A DNA stretch of 64,000 nt from Amycolatopsis saalfeldensis. Its GTDB lineage: Bacteria; Actinomycetota; Actinomycetes; Mycobacteriales; Pseudonocardiaceae. The position numbers were made by a program, and so were the translations under genes. The stretch covers positions 496,001 to 560,000 of the forward strand of contig NZ_FOEF01000002.1 of assembly GCF_900110575.1 (NCBI RefSeq), given 5' to 3'. This document shows, piece by piece, positions 42,319 through 50,610 of this stretch; positions within the stretch are counted from its first letter, which is position 1; each line of letters starts with the position of its first letter. The notes beneath the pieces were generated by a model. It made no database searches and was not told the DNA's origin. It saw only the letters and a program-made list of their open reading frames with translations.

Positions 42319-42770
42319 ATGACGGAAGCGGTGATCATCGGCGCGGATCGACCACGTGATCAGCGGCGCGTACGACGTGGTGGTCGCGTCCGGCGTCGAG
42401 TCGATGAGCCGGTGCCGATGGGCAGCGGCACCACGCCGGAGGTTCTGGCCGGGGGCTCAAGCCGGCCTTCCGCGCGGACCACTGGGAACAGCGCTTCCCG
42501 CAGCTCGGCTGGCGGGTGACGGCGGGCAACTCGTCACCGATCAACCACGGCTCCGCCGCCGTGCTGATCACCAGCAGCGACACGGCGAAGAAACTCGGCC
42601 TCAAGCCCCGCGCCCGGCTGCACACCTTCGCCGTGGCCGGCCACCCGCAAGGTGCTCGACCGGGCCGGGCTGAAGCTGCCCGACATCGACGCCTTCGAGG
42701 TCGACGAGGCGTTCGGCGGCCTCGCCAACGCGACCATCATCGAACGGCTCCGACAGCCGGCATTTCAGCT
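42319..42770 (+). pseudogene. Thiolase (acetyl-CoA acetyltransferase) relic
   Basis: Collinear thiolase fragments are scattered over three frames. They are MTEAVIIGA (N-terminus, 42319), HVISGAYDVVVASGVESMSR, PMGSGTTPEVLAG, then LKPAFRADHWEQRFPQLGW, RVTAGNSSPINHGSAAVLI, TSSDTAKKLGLKPRARLHTFAVAG, and KVLDRAGLKLPDIDAFEVDEAF. Between them are gaps, and the active-site Cys region and the C-terminal His/Cys motifs are missing. The relic is about 450 bases against about 1180 for a full gene. So at least three internal deletions have occurred. It ends a few bases before the LigD stop codon. Confidence 0.8.
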
Positions 42771-42778
42771 CCGCCGGC

Positions 42779-43720
42779 TCAGGGCTCCTCGGCTTCCAGG
42801 CCGTCGCGATCGGCCCATTCCAGCAGGGTTTCCAGGGAGTAGGCCGTTTCGTCGATGCCCGCGTGCAGGTCGCCCAGTTCGGCGAAGCGCGCGGGCACCG
42901 TCGCGATGGTGCACTCGCGCGGCTCGACGTCGTCGACCTCGTCCCAGCGGATCGGGGTGGAGACGGTCGCCTCGGGCACGCCGCGGACCGAGTACGCGCT
43001 GGCGATCGTGTGGTCGCGGGCGTTCTGGTTGTAGTCCACGAACAGCTTCTTCGGGTCGCGGTCCTTGCGCCACCAGGTCGTGGTCACCTCCTCAGGCGCG
43101 CGCCGCTCCACCTCGCGCGCGAACGCCAGCGCCGCGCGGCGCACGTCGCCGAAGCCCCACCGCGGCTCGATCCGCACGTAGATGTGCAGCCCGCTGCCGC
43201 CGGAGGTCTTGGGCCAGCCGACGGCGCCGAGGTCGTCGAGCACCTCGTGCGCCACGTGCGCGACCCGGCGGACCGTGTCGAAACCGCACTCCGGCATCGG
43301 GTCGAGGTCGATCCGCCACTCGTCCGGCTTCTCCGTGTCGGCCCGGCGCGAGTTCCACGGGTGGAACTCCACAGTGGACATCTGCACCGCCCACGCCACG
43401 TGGGCCAGCTCCGTCACGCACAGCTCGTCGGCGTGCCGGCCGTACCGCGGGAAGTGCACCCGCACGGTCTCCAGCCACGGCGGCGCCCCGTTCGGCACCC
43501 GCTTCTGGTGCACCTTCTGCCCCGCGACGCCGGACGGGAACCGGTGCAGCATGCACGGCCGCTCGCGCAGCGCGCGGACGATCCCGTCACCCACGGCGAG
43601 GTAGTACCGCACGAGGTCGAGCTTCGTCTCGCCGCGCGCGGCGAAGTACACCCGGTCCGGGCTCGAGAGGCGCACCGTCCGGTCCCCGACCGCCAGCTCC
43701 ACCGCCGCGTCTTTGGCCAT
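42779..43720 (-). CDS. ligD: Stand-alone LigD-type NHEJ polymerase/primase domain
   Basis: A 313-residue archaeo-eukaryotic primase-like polymerase that fills gaps during Ku-dependent end joining. The two metal Asp are in DEWRIDLDPMPE, the third in KKLFVDYNQNARDHTIA, and the 5'-phosphate-binding region is RFPSGVAGQKVHQKRVP. WPKTSGGSGLHIYVRI is also diagnostic. There is no ligase or nuclease domain in the chain and no ku gene nearby, as for many actinobacteria with split LigD modules. Start ATG at 43720. Confidence 0.92.
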   Translation of the reverse strand: MAKDAAVELAVGDRTVRLSSPDRVYFAARGETKLDLVRYYLAVGDGIVRALRERPCMLHRFPSGVAGQKVHQKRVPNGAPPWLETVRVHFPRYGRHADELCVTELAHVAWAVQMSTVEFHPWNSRRADTEKPDEWRIDLDPMPECGFDTVRRVAHVAHEVLDDLGAVGWPKTSGGSGLHIYVRIEPRWGFGDVRRAALAFAREVERRAPEEVTTTWWRKDRDPKKLFVDYNQNARDHTIASAYSVRGVPEATVSTPIRWDEVDDVEPRECTIATVPARFAELGDLHAGIDETAYSLETLLEWADRDGLEAEEP

Positions 43721-43756
43721 GCTGCTGACGGTAGCCGCTGGTGCGCCCGCCCGCGA

Positions 43757-44129
43757 TCAGGCGCGGACCAGCCGTCCCCCGCGGCCGGCGAGTACCCGTG
43801 CCCGGGCCGCAGATCCGCGCCCAGCTCCCCTGGAGCCGGTGGGAGCGGGACCACCCGCCCCTGATCGGCGAAGGTGTCGACCATCGTGCACTCACAGAAG
43901 TACGCCAGCGTCCCGATTTCCGGCGGCGCGGCCACCACCCGCGCGGGCGATCCGGGCCCACGACCAGCCGACCGCGATCCTGGTCAGCGTGCCCCGAGCG
44001 CGAAGGATGACGTTCAGCGGGAAGTCGGCCGTCTCGGCGCCGACCAAGCCCCCGTGGAAGTGCTCCGCGAGGCTCAGGGCGTAGCCGAGCGTGACGTGGG
44101 AAGTTCCCCGCCTCCGCGACCGGGGTCAT
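43757..44129 (-). pseudogene. Relic of a third GT-C-like membrane protein copy
   Basis: Translated on the minus strand, scattered frames give TLGYALSLAEHFHGGLVGAE followed by a decayed DFPLNVIL (compare TLAYAKNLAMHGEWALVPGS in the intact copy at 45703-47277). Next comes PPEIGTLAYFCECTMVDTFA (compare GEIGTLAYYCDCQILDVFSD), and finally a C-terminus GRLVRA-stop (compare FTLVRA-stop). About 370 of roughly 1550 bases remain, with the whole membrane core deleted. It lies directly after the two intact paralogues, so a tandem triplication has lost one copy. Confidence 0.7.
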
Positions 44130-44139
44130 CGCGTGCGTC

Positions 44140-45666
44140 TCAGGCTCCGTCCGCTCGTACCAGGTACAGCTCCTGCGTGCCCGCCCAGGGGGACGCGATC
44201 CGCCAGTGCGCCAACGGGTTCAGCGGCGCCGGCTGCCCCACCCCCGTCGGGGTGAGCGCGAACTCCGGCTTGATCGGGGGCACACGAAAGTCGAAATGCT
44301 CGAAGTTCAGGTCGATCAGCTTCCGGCCGAGCGCGCTCGTAGTCGCCTTGCGCTGCTCGATGGCCGGGCCGACCGCGCCGCGGTCGTCGAACAGGTCGAC
44401 GATCGAGCAGCCGCAGCTGTAGGCCAGCACGCCGATCTCGCCGCCGCTGCGCACCGTCCCGCGGCCGACGAGCCGGCCCAGCTCGGCGCCGATCTGCTCA
44501 TACTGCGCGGTGGTGGTGTGGTTCGACATGATCGGCGCGAACGCCCGCGGCAGCCCCGTCGAGACGTAGTTGCCGGCACTCGCGACCACCAGCGCGGCCG
44601 CGGCCAGCGCCGCCGGAATCCCCCCGGCGCGCCGGGCCAGGACCGGCGCGCGCCCGGCCAGCGCGGCGATCGCCGCGGCGAGGAAGATCGTGGTGGCCAC
44701 GATGCTCGGCCCGTAGTACCAGTGGTACGGCGGCACGTGCAGCCGCGAGTACGCCAGGTAGTGCACGGCGCCGGCCGGCACGAGCGCGCCGAACGGCAGC
44801 AGCGCGGCCGACGCCGGGCCGCGGCGGGCGAGCGTGGCCAGCCAGCCGAGGAAGGCCGGCGCCCCGAGCGCGGCCGGCAGGAACGAAAGCCAGGTCGCCC
44901 ACGGGAAGTCGCCCGCGTACAGCACCGGGCCGTTCGAGAAGTCGTAGGCGCCCCAGGACTTCTGCAGCGTCTTGATGATCAGCGTGTCCGGCACCGCCGA
45001 GCCGAGCACCACCCAGCTGAAGGCGAACCACGGCACCGCGACCACCAGCGCGGCCAGCACCGACTTCCCCATCCCGGCCCAGAACCGCTTGCGCAGCAAG
45101 AAGATCACCAACGCGAGCAGCACCAGGTCCACGCGGATGAGCACCAGCGCCCCGGCGGCCACGCCGAGCAGCACCGGCCGCCGTTCCACGGCGAAGACCA
45201 GCAGCGCCACCACCGCCGCCGCGCCGAACTCCACCTCGAGGCCGATCGAGGAGATCAGCAGCGGGTTCACCGTCAGCAGCACGACGGCCAGCGGCGAGAA
45301 CCACGACGGCAGGCCCGCCCGGTCCCCCACCCGCCGCAGCCCGGCGGCGATGACCACCTGGCAGAGCACGTAGAGGATCCCGGCCGCGAGCACGGCGTCG
45401 CGCACCACGAAGGTGAGCGCGCCGAGGACCAGCACGCTCAGCGGCGAGGTCGCGGTGTTCGACGTGCCCAGCTCGATCAGGCCCCAGTGGCCGTGGAAGG
45501 CGAGGTTGCGGGCGTAGGACAGCGTGATGAAAGTGTCGTCGATCAGGTGCGGCCGGAAGAGCGCGAACGCCCCGGCCGAAAGCACCGCGACGACGGCGGG
45601 CAGCACCCACCGCCGTCGGTCAGGCCGGTCTTCGGAGGTTCTGGGCACGGTGTCGGTCGACAGCAC
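44140..45666 (-). CDS. GT-C-like membrane glycosyltransferase, copy 1
   Basis: A 508-residue polytopic protein with about ten hydrophobic segments. After the first segment comes an Asp-Asp pair (LIDDTFITLSYARNLAFHG, Asp43-Asp44), the position of the catalytic acidic residues in GT-C glycosyltransferases that use lipid-linked sugars. A soluble C-terminal domain has GGEIGVLAYSCGCSIVDLFDD. It is a clear paralogue of the next gene and resembles AftB-like actinobacterial wall enzymes in layout only. It may add sugars to wall polysaccharide outside the membrane (inference). GTG start at 45666. Confidence 0.75.
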   Translation of the reverse strand: MLSTDTVPRTSEDRPDRRRWVLPAVVAVLSAGAFALFRPHLIDDTFITLSYARNLAFHGHWGLIELGTSNTATSPLSVLVLGALTFVVRDAVLAAGILYVLCQVVIAAGLRRVGDRAGLPSWFSPLAVVLLTVNPLLISSIGLEVEFGAAAVVALLVFAVERRPVLLGVAAGALVLIRVDLVLLALVIFLLRKRFWAGMGKSVLAALVVAVPWFAFSWVVLGSAVPDTLIIKTLQKSWGAYDFSNGPVLYAGDFPWATWLSFLPAALGAPAFLGWLATLARRGPASAALLPFGALVPAGAVHYLAYSRLHVPPYHWYYGPSIVATTIFLAAAIAALAGRAPVLARRAGGIPAALAAAALVVASAGNYVSTGLPRAFAPIMSNHTTTAQYEQIGAELGRLVGRGTVRSGGEIGVLAYSCGCSIVDLFDDRGAVGPAIEQRKATTSALGRKLIDLNFEHFDFRVPPIKPEFALTPTGVGQPAPLNPLAHWRIASPWAGTQELYLVRADGA

Positions 45667-45702
45667 AGGGCGGGTTACCTCGCGGGTTCGGGCCGATGCC
45701 CA

Positions 45703-47277
45703 TTACGCGCGCACCAGCGTGAAGTGGCCGACACCCTTGGCCGCCGAGTACACCGTCCACGAGTCGGGGCCGGAAGCCGGGCCCTTGTCGTAGAGAAGCC
45801 GGTAGTCTACCGGGCGCGGTTGCTGCGTCCGATCGAACCAGTGGTAGTTGATGCGCAGGCCGAGCCGGGTCACTTCACCGCTGTCCGCGAGGCGCTTGCG
45901 GACGATGCCCGCGACCTGGCTGCGGTCGGAGAACACGTCCAGGATCTGGCAGTCGCAGTAGTAGGCGAGCGTGCCGATTTCCCCTGGCCCGGCGACCGAA
46001 GCGCCGTTCAGCCGCTTGCCGAGCGCCTGGCCGACGCGGGCGTAGTCGGTGGAGCTGGCCCAGTTGCCGAAGATGACCGGCGACGGCCACGGCACGCCCT
46101 GCGCCAGGTCCAGCACGATCGTGCTCGCCACGACGGCCCACGCGAGCCCCAGCGCCAGCCGCGGCGGGCCGGCGCGCAGTTCCGGGCTCTCCCCGGCCTT
46201 CGAGAGCCACACCCCGGCCAGCAGCACGGCGAACATGCCCGTGGTGACCACCGGCGTCACGTAGTACCAGTGGTACGGCCCGACCCCGAGCGTCGAGTAG
46301 ACGATGTAGTACAGGACGCCGCCGGCGCCGAGCCCGACCACCGGGGCGAGCGCCGGGAAGTCCTCCCACCGCCGCGCGAACCGCAGGCCCAGCCAGGCCA
46401 GCAGCACGACCACGCCGACCAGCGCCGAGGCGAAGGTGAGCATCACCGTCACCGGCTGGTAGAGGAAGTACATCATCGGGCCGCTGAAGTAGCCCCAGGC
46501 GCCGAACAGGCCGTCCTGGTCCTGCTTGATCACCAGGGTGTCCGGGATGAACGAGCCGAGCGCGAACCAGCTGAACAGGAACCACGGCGCGGACACCAGC
46601 ACCGCGGTGCCGAACGCCCGCCAGAAGTGCTTGCGGATCCCCGCCGAGCAGAACGTGATGACCAGGACGAACACGACCAGGTCCAGCCGGGTCAGCACGG
46701 TGAGCGCGGCGGCGACGCCGAACAGCACCGGCCGGCCCTCGACCGCGAACACGGTGAGCCAGAGCAGGATCGCCGGCACTAGCAGGACCTCGAGCCCGGT
46801 CGCCGACAGGAGGAACGGGTTCACCAGCACCAGGACCACGCCGAGCAGCCCGACCCACGAGGAGAGCTTGAACGCGCGCATCAGCCGCAGCCAGGCCCAG
46901 CCGAGCGCGCCGCTGGTCAGCACGGTCAGCGCGCCGAGCGCGAACACCGGGTGCCCCGAGCCGCTGATCCGGGTGACGAACGTGAGCAGGCCGAGCAGCA
47001 GCACGTCGAGCGGCGAGGTGGCCGAGTTCGCCGTGCTGCCCGGCACGAGCGCCCATTCGCCGTGCATCGCGAGGTTCTTCGCATACGCCAGCGTGATGTA
47101 GCCGTCGTCGGTCAGGCTCCCGCGCACGAGCAGGAACGTCAGCAGGCCCAGCAGGGCCGCGGCCCAGGGCAACCATCGGAAGCGCACGGAGCGTGACCGT
47201 ACGGCACTGTGCGACCGGGGCTTGACGCGACTGCCCGCGCCCTCGGTCATCGTGACCACTGACTCATCCACCGACAT
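45703..47277 (-). CDS. GT-C-like membrane glycosyltransferase, copy 2
   Basis: A 524-residue paralogue of the downstream gene. After a basic cytoplasmic head it has a hydrophobic segment and the acidic pair Asp57-Asp58 in LTDDGYITLAYAKNLAMHG. NSATSPLDVLLLGLLTF, several further membrane segments and the C-terminal GEIGTLAYYCDCQILDVFSD follow. The two genes run in tandem 36 bases apart and a relic of a third follows, so the group arose by local duplication. The conserved Asp pair and extracytoplasmic C-terminal domain fit a GT-C transferase with unknown donor and acceptor. Confidence 0.75.
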   Translation of the reverse strand: MSVDESVVTMTEGAGSRVKPRSHSAVRSRSVRFRWLPWAAALLGLLTFLLVRGSLTDDGYITLAYAKNLAMHGEWALVPGSTANSATSPLDVLLLGLLTFVTRISGSGHPVFALGALTVLTSGALGWAWLRLMRAFKLSSWVGLLGVVLVLVNPFLLSATGLEVLLVPAILLWLTVFAVEGRPVLFGVAAALTVLTRLDLVVFVLVITFCSAGIRKHFWRAFGTAVLVSAPWFLFSWFALGSFIPDTLVIKQDQDGLFGAWGYFSGPMMYFLYQPVTVMLTFASALVGVVVLLAWLGLRFARRWEDFPALAPVVGLGAGGVLYYIVYSTLGVGPYHWYYVTPVVTTGMFAVLLAGVWLSKAGESPELRAGPPRLALGLAWAVVASTIVLDLAQGVPWPSPVIFGNWASSTDYARVGQALGKRLNGASVAGPGEIGTLAYYCDCQILDVFSDRSQVAGIVRKRLADSGEVTRLGLRINYHWFDRTQQPRPVDYRLLYDKGPASGPDSWTVYSAAKGVGHFTLVRA

Positions 47278-47344
47278 GGTCCGGAGACTTTAGAGCACTC
47301 TCGTTACAGCCGTGCTAAGGCGCGGCGGGAAGGACCCGTGCTCG

Positions 47345-49390
47345 TCACACCAGTGCGTGGCGCCCGGCGCGCTCGGTGTCGCGGCTCTGGTCGAGCATCC
47401 GGGCCGCGACCCGGCCGATCGCCGCGTCGAGCTCCTCCCGGCCACCGGGGCCCCAGTCCGCGAGCCGCTCGGCGATCCAGTCCTTCCACGCGCGCACGAG
47501 CTTGCCGAACTCGCGCTGCCCGCTGTCGGTGAGCGACCAGCCGCCGCCGGAGTAGCTCAGGTAGCCGGTCAGCTCCAGCCGCGCGAACGCGGGTTCGAGC
47601 ACCTGCGCGGGCACGCTGTAGTGCTCGCCGATCGCCTGGAGCGTGGCCCGCTCGCCGCGGCGTCGGCGCAGGTGGACCTGCACGAGGCACCAGAGCCCGC
47701 CGTGGTCCAGCTCGGCGCCGGCGCGCTCGGCGATGGCGGGCGCGACCTTCCGCCGCTCCCGGAAGAACAGCGTCGAGATCGCGCGCTCCAGCTCGCGGTC
47801 GTGGTCGCGCGCCTCGGGCATGCCGAAGCCGTCGCCGAGGTCCGGCGCGGCCGCGCGCGAGGTGTCCCGCAGCGGCATCTCCTTGAGGAAGAACGAAAGC
47901 GCCAGCGCCACGAGCCCGACCGGCGCGGCGGAGAGGAACACGACGTGCAGCGACTGGCTGTACGCGTTGATCACCGGCTCCGACACACTCGCCGGCAGCT
48001 GGTGCAGCGCCTGGGGCACCTGCAGCGCGCGCGGGTCGACCCCCGGTGGCAGCGGGTGCTCGGCGACCGCCTTCGCGATGTTCGGCGCGAGCTGGTTCGC
48101 ATACACCGTGCCGAAGATCGCGGCGCCGAACGAGCTGCCGATGGACCGCAGGAACGTCACGCCGGACGTGGCGACGCCGAGGTCGCGGTAGTCCACCGTG
48201 TTCTGCACGGCGATGGTCAGCACCTGCATGCCGAGGCCGATGCCCAGCCCCAGCACGGCCATGTACAGCGCCGATTCCCAGAATCCGGTGTGCGGGCCGA
48301 GGCGCGAGAGCAGGTAGAGCCCGGCCGTCATGCCGATCGCGCCCAGCATCGGGAAGATCTTGTACCGCCCGGTTTTGCTCACCAGGTTGCCGGACAGGAT
48401 CGAGGCGAACAGCAGGGCGAGCACCATCGGCAGCAGCCGCACGCCGGACGAGGTGGCCGACACGCCCTGGACGTACTGCATGTACGTCGGCAGGTAGGAC
48501 AACGCGCCCAGCATGGCGAAGCCGACGACGAAGCTCATGATCCCGCCGACGGTGAACACCGGGTTGCGGAACAGCCGCATCGGCAGCATCGGCTCCTTCG
48601 CCCGTAGCTCCACGAGCACGAACAGGCCCAGCAGCACCAGCGAGCCGACGGCCATGCCGATGATCGTCACCGAGCCCCACGGGTACGTGGTGCCGCCCCA
48701 GCTGGTGACCAGCGTCAGCCCGGTCGCGGCCAGGCCGATCAGCAGGATGCCGAGGTAGTCGATCACCGGCTTGACCACGGCGCGCGCGTTCGGCATCACC
48801 GCCGTCGCGACCACCAGCACCACCACGACCAGCGGGATGTTGACGTAGAACGCCCACCGCCAGGACAGGTGGTCGACGAAGAAGCCGCCCAGCATCGGCC
48901 CGGCGACGGTGACCACGCCGAAGACCGAACCGAGCGCGCCCTGGTACTTGCCGCGCTCGCGCAGCGGCACGACGTCGGCGATCAGCGCGGTGGAGGTGAC
49001 CATCAGCCCGCCGCCGCCCAGGCCCTGCACCGCCCGCCAGATGATCAGCCACGTCATGCTGTCGGCGAACCCGCAGAAGAACGAGCCGACGCCGAAGATC
49101 AGCACGGACAGCTGGAACATCAGCTTGCGCCCGAACAGGTCGCCCAGCTTGCCGATGACCACCGTCATGATCGTCTCGGCCAGCAGGTACGCGGTGACCA
49201 CCCAGGACAGGTGCCCGGCCCCGCCGAGGTCCCCGACGATGGTCGGCAGCGCGGTGCCCACGATGGTCTGGTCCAGTGCGGCGAGCAGCATGCCCAGCAG
49301 CACCGCGGCGAACACCGCGTTGATCTTCCGCCGCGACATCCCGGCTCCCGCCGGCACTGGCTCCTCTGTGACCTCAGCGGTCGCGGTCAT
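47345..49390 (-). CDS. DHA2-type MFS drug exporter fused to a C-terminal winged-helix domain
   Basis: A 681-residue protein. Residues about 20-510 form a 14-segment EmrB/QacA exporter: VLLGMLLAALDQTIVGTALPTI (motif C region), GKLGDLFGRKLMF (motif A), and LGSVFGVVTVAGPMLGGFFVDHLSWRW. After the last segment (VFLSAAPVGLVALALSFFL) comes a soluble tail of about 150 residues. It contains ERATLQAIGEHYSVPAQVLEPAFARLELTGYLSYSGGGWSLTDSGQREF, a MarR-like winged helix. The ATG at 49390 has GGAGGG upstream; the frame is open to 49504. Divergent from the PLP enzyme gene. Confidence 0.85.
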   Translation of the reverse strand: MTATAEVTEEPVPAGAGMSRRKINAVFAAVLLGMLLAALDQTIVGTALPTIVGDLGGAGHLSWVVTAYLLAETIMTVVIGKLGDLFGRKLMFQLSVLIFGVGSFFCGFADSMTWLIIWRAVQGLGGGGLMVTSTALIADVVPLRERGKYQGALGSVFGVVTVAGPMLGGFFVDHLSWRWAFYVNIPLVVVVLVVATAVMPNARAVVKPVIDYLGILLIGLAATGLTLVTSWGGTTYPWGSVTIIGMAVGSLVLLGLFVLVELRAKEPMLPMRLFRNPVFTVGGIMSFVVGFAMLGALSYLPTYMQYVQGVSATSSGVRLLPMVLALLFASILSGNLVSKTGRYKIFPMLGAIGMTAGLYLLSRLGPHTGFWESALYMAVLGLGIGLGMQVLTIAVQNTVDYRDLGVATSGVTFLRSIGSSFGAAIFGTVYANQLAPNIAKAVAEHPLPPGVDPRALQVPQALHQLPASVSEPVINAYSQSLHVVFLSAAPVGLVALALSFFLKEMPLRDTSRAAAPDLGDGFGMPEARDHDRELERAISTLFFRERRKVAPAIAERAGAELDHGGLWCLVQVHLRRRRGERATLQAIGEHYSVPAQVLEPAFARLELTGYLSYSGGGWSLTDSGQREFGKLVRAWKDWIAERLADWGPGGREELDAAIGRVAARMLDQSRDTERAGRHALV

Positions 49391-49469
49391 GCGGCCCTCC
49401 TCGCGCTCGCGTCCACCGTATTGCCCGGTGTCCACTGTGGATAGCCACTCGTTCCGGTGACCACCGTGG

Positions 49470-49498
49470 TTGACATTCAGTCCAGATTTGGACAACAT
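49470..49498 (+). promoter_or_regulatory. Promoter with a palindrome between -35 and -10
   Basis: TTGACA (49470-49475) is followed after 17 bases by CAACAT (49493-49498), 8 bases before the GTG at 49507, so the transcript is nearly leaderless. GTCCAGATTTGGAC (49480-49493), with exact 5-base arms, fills the spacer. It is a likely operator for the YheO/DauR-like regulator encoded second in the operon. Confidence 0.6.
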
Positions 49499-49506
49499 TT
49501 CCACCC

Positions 49507-50610
49507 GTGGATTACCTCGACGCGCGCTCCGATCGCCGCTACCCGCTCGACCCGTTGCGCTGGCGGGGCGACGACGGGGCGCCGCTGAGCGTCGAGCCGA
49601 TGCCCGGGATCACGCGGGCGGACGTCGAAGCCGGCACGAGGTCGCTGTGGCGCTACCGCGCGGCGCTGCCCGGCGGCATCCGGCGCCCGATCTCGCTCGG
49701 CGAAGGCTGCACTCCCCTGGTCGAGCTGCCGTGGCGCGGGCACGGCACCCGGTTCAAGCTCGAATGGTTCAGTCCCACCGGGAGTTTCAAGGACCGCGGC
49801 AGCAGCGTGATGCTGTCTGTCCTCGCGCAAGCCGGGGTGACCGCGGTGCTGGAGGACAGCTCCGGCAACGGCGGCTCGTCGGTCTCCGCATACGCCGCCG
49901 CGGCCGGGATCGCGGCGACCATCCTCGCGCCGGAAGCGACTTCGCCCGCGAAGGTCTTACAGAGCCGCGCGTACGGCGCGAAGGTCGAGCTGGTCCCGGG
50001 CACCCGCGACGACACCGCGGCCGAGGCGCTGCGCCGGTCCGGCGAGACCACGTACGCGAGCCACAACTGGCACCCGTTCTTCTTGCAGGGCACCAAAACT
50101 CTTGCTTACGAGCTGTGGGAGGACCTCGGCTTCACCGCGCCGGACAACGTCGTCACCGTGGCCGGCGCGGGCAGCATCGTGCTCGGCTGCGACCTCGGTT
50201 TCGGTGAGCTGCTCGCCGCCGGCGCCATCACGAAGCGGCCGCGCCTGCTCGTCGCCCAGCCGGCCCACTGCGGGCCGATCGACGCGGCCTTCCGCGGCGC
50301 CCCGGCCCGGCCGTTCGCGCCGACGATCGCCGAGGGCACGGCGATCCGCGAGCCCGTGCGGCTGCCCGAGGTGCTCGCCGCGATCCGGCGCTCCGGCGGC
50401 ACCACCGTCGCGATCGAGGAGGACGAAATCGCCGCCGCCACCCGCGACCTCGCCGCCATCGGCCTCTACGCGGAGCCGACCAGCGCCACGGCCGCCGCCG
50501 CGGTCGAGCAGTTCCGTGCCCGCGGGGTCATCGCGCCCGGCGAGACGACCGTCGTCGTCCTCACCGGCTCCGGGCTCAAGGCCGCCACGACGATCGGCGG
50601 GCTCCTGTGA
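49507..50610 (+). CDS. PLP-dependent beta-family enzyme (threonine synthase-like)
   Basis: A 367-residue fold-type II PLP enzyme. The Schiff-base lysine is Lys95 in PTGSFKDRGSS, and SSGNGGSSVSAYAAAAGI binds the PLP phosphate-side substrate carboxylate. VVTVAGAGSIVLG and the late VVVLTGSGLKAA match the threonine synthase/diaminopropionate ammonia-lyase group. Because it is coupled (GTGA overlap) to a DauR-like regulator of D-amino-acid catabolism, an amino-acid lyase or racemase role is more likely than threonine synthesis. Substrate not determinable. Confidence 0.85.
   Translation: MDYLDARSDRRYPLDPLRWRGDDGAPLSVEPMPGITRADVEAGTRSLWRYRAALPGGIRRPISLGEGCTPLVELPWRGHGTRFKLEWFSPTGSFKDRGSSVMLSVLAQAGVTAVLEDSSGNGGSSVSAYAAAAGIAATILAPEATSPAKVLQSRAYGAKVELVPGTRDDTAAEALRRSGETTYASHNWHPFFLQGTKTLAYELWEDLGFTAPDNVVTVAGAGSIVLGCDLGFGELLAAGAITKRPRLLVAQPAHCGPIDAAFRGAPARPFAPTIAEGTAIREPVRLPEVLAAIRRSGGTTVAIEEDEIAAATRDLAAIGLYAEPTSATAAAAVEQFRARGVIAPGETTVVVLTGSGLKAATTIGGLL

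Noticed and set aside
44206-46782. An 858-residue plus-strand frame
   Set aside because: It is antisense to two recognisable membrane-protein genes, and its sequence is charge-rich with no family features.
49507-50610. Calling the PLP enzyme a true threonine synthase (thrC)
   Set aside because: The fold fits, but its coupling to a DauR-like regulator and absence of homoserine-pathway neighbours argue against the biosynthetic role.
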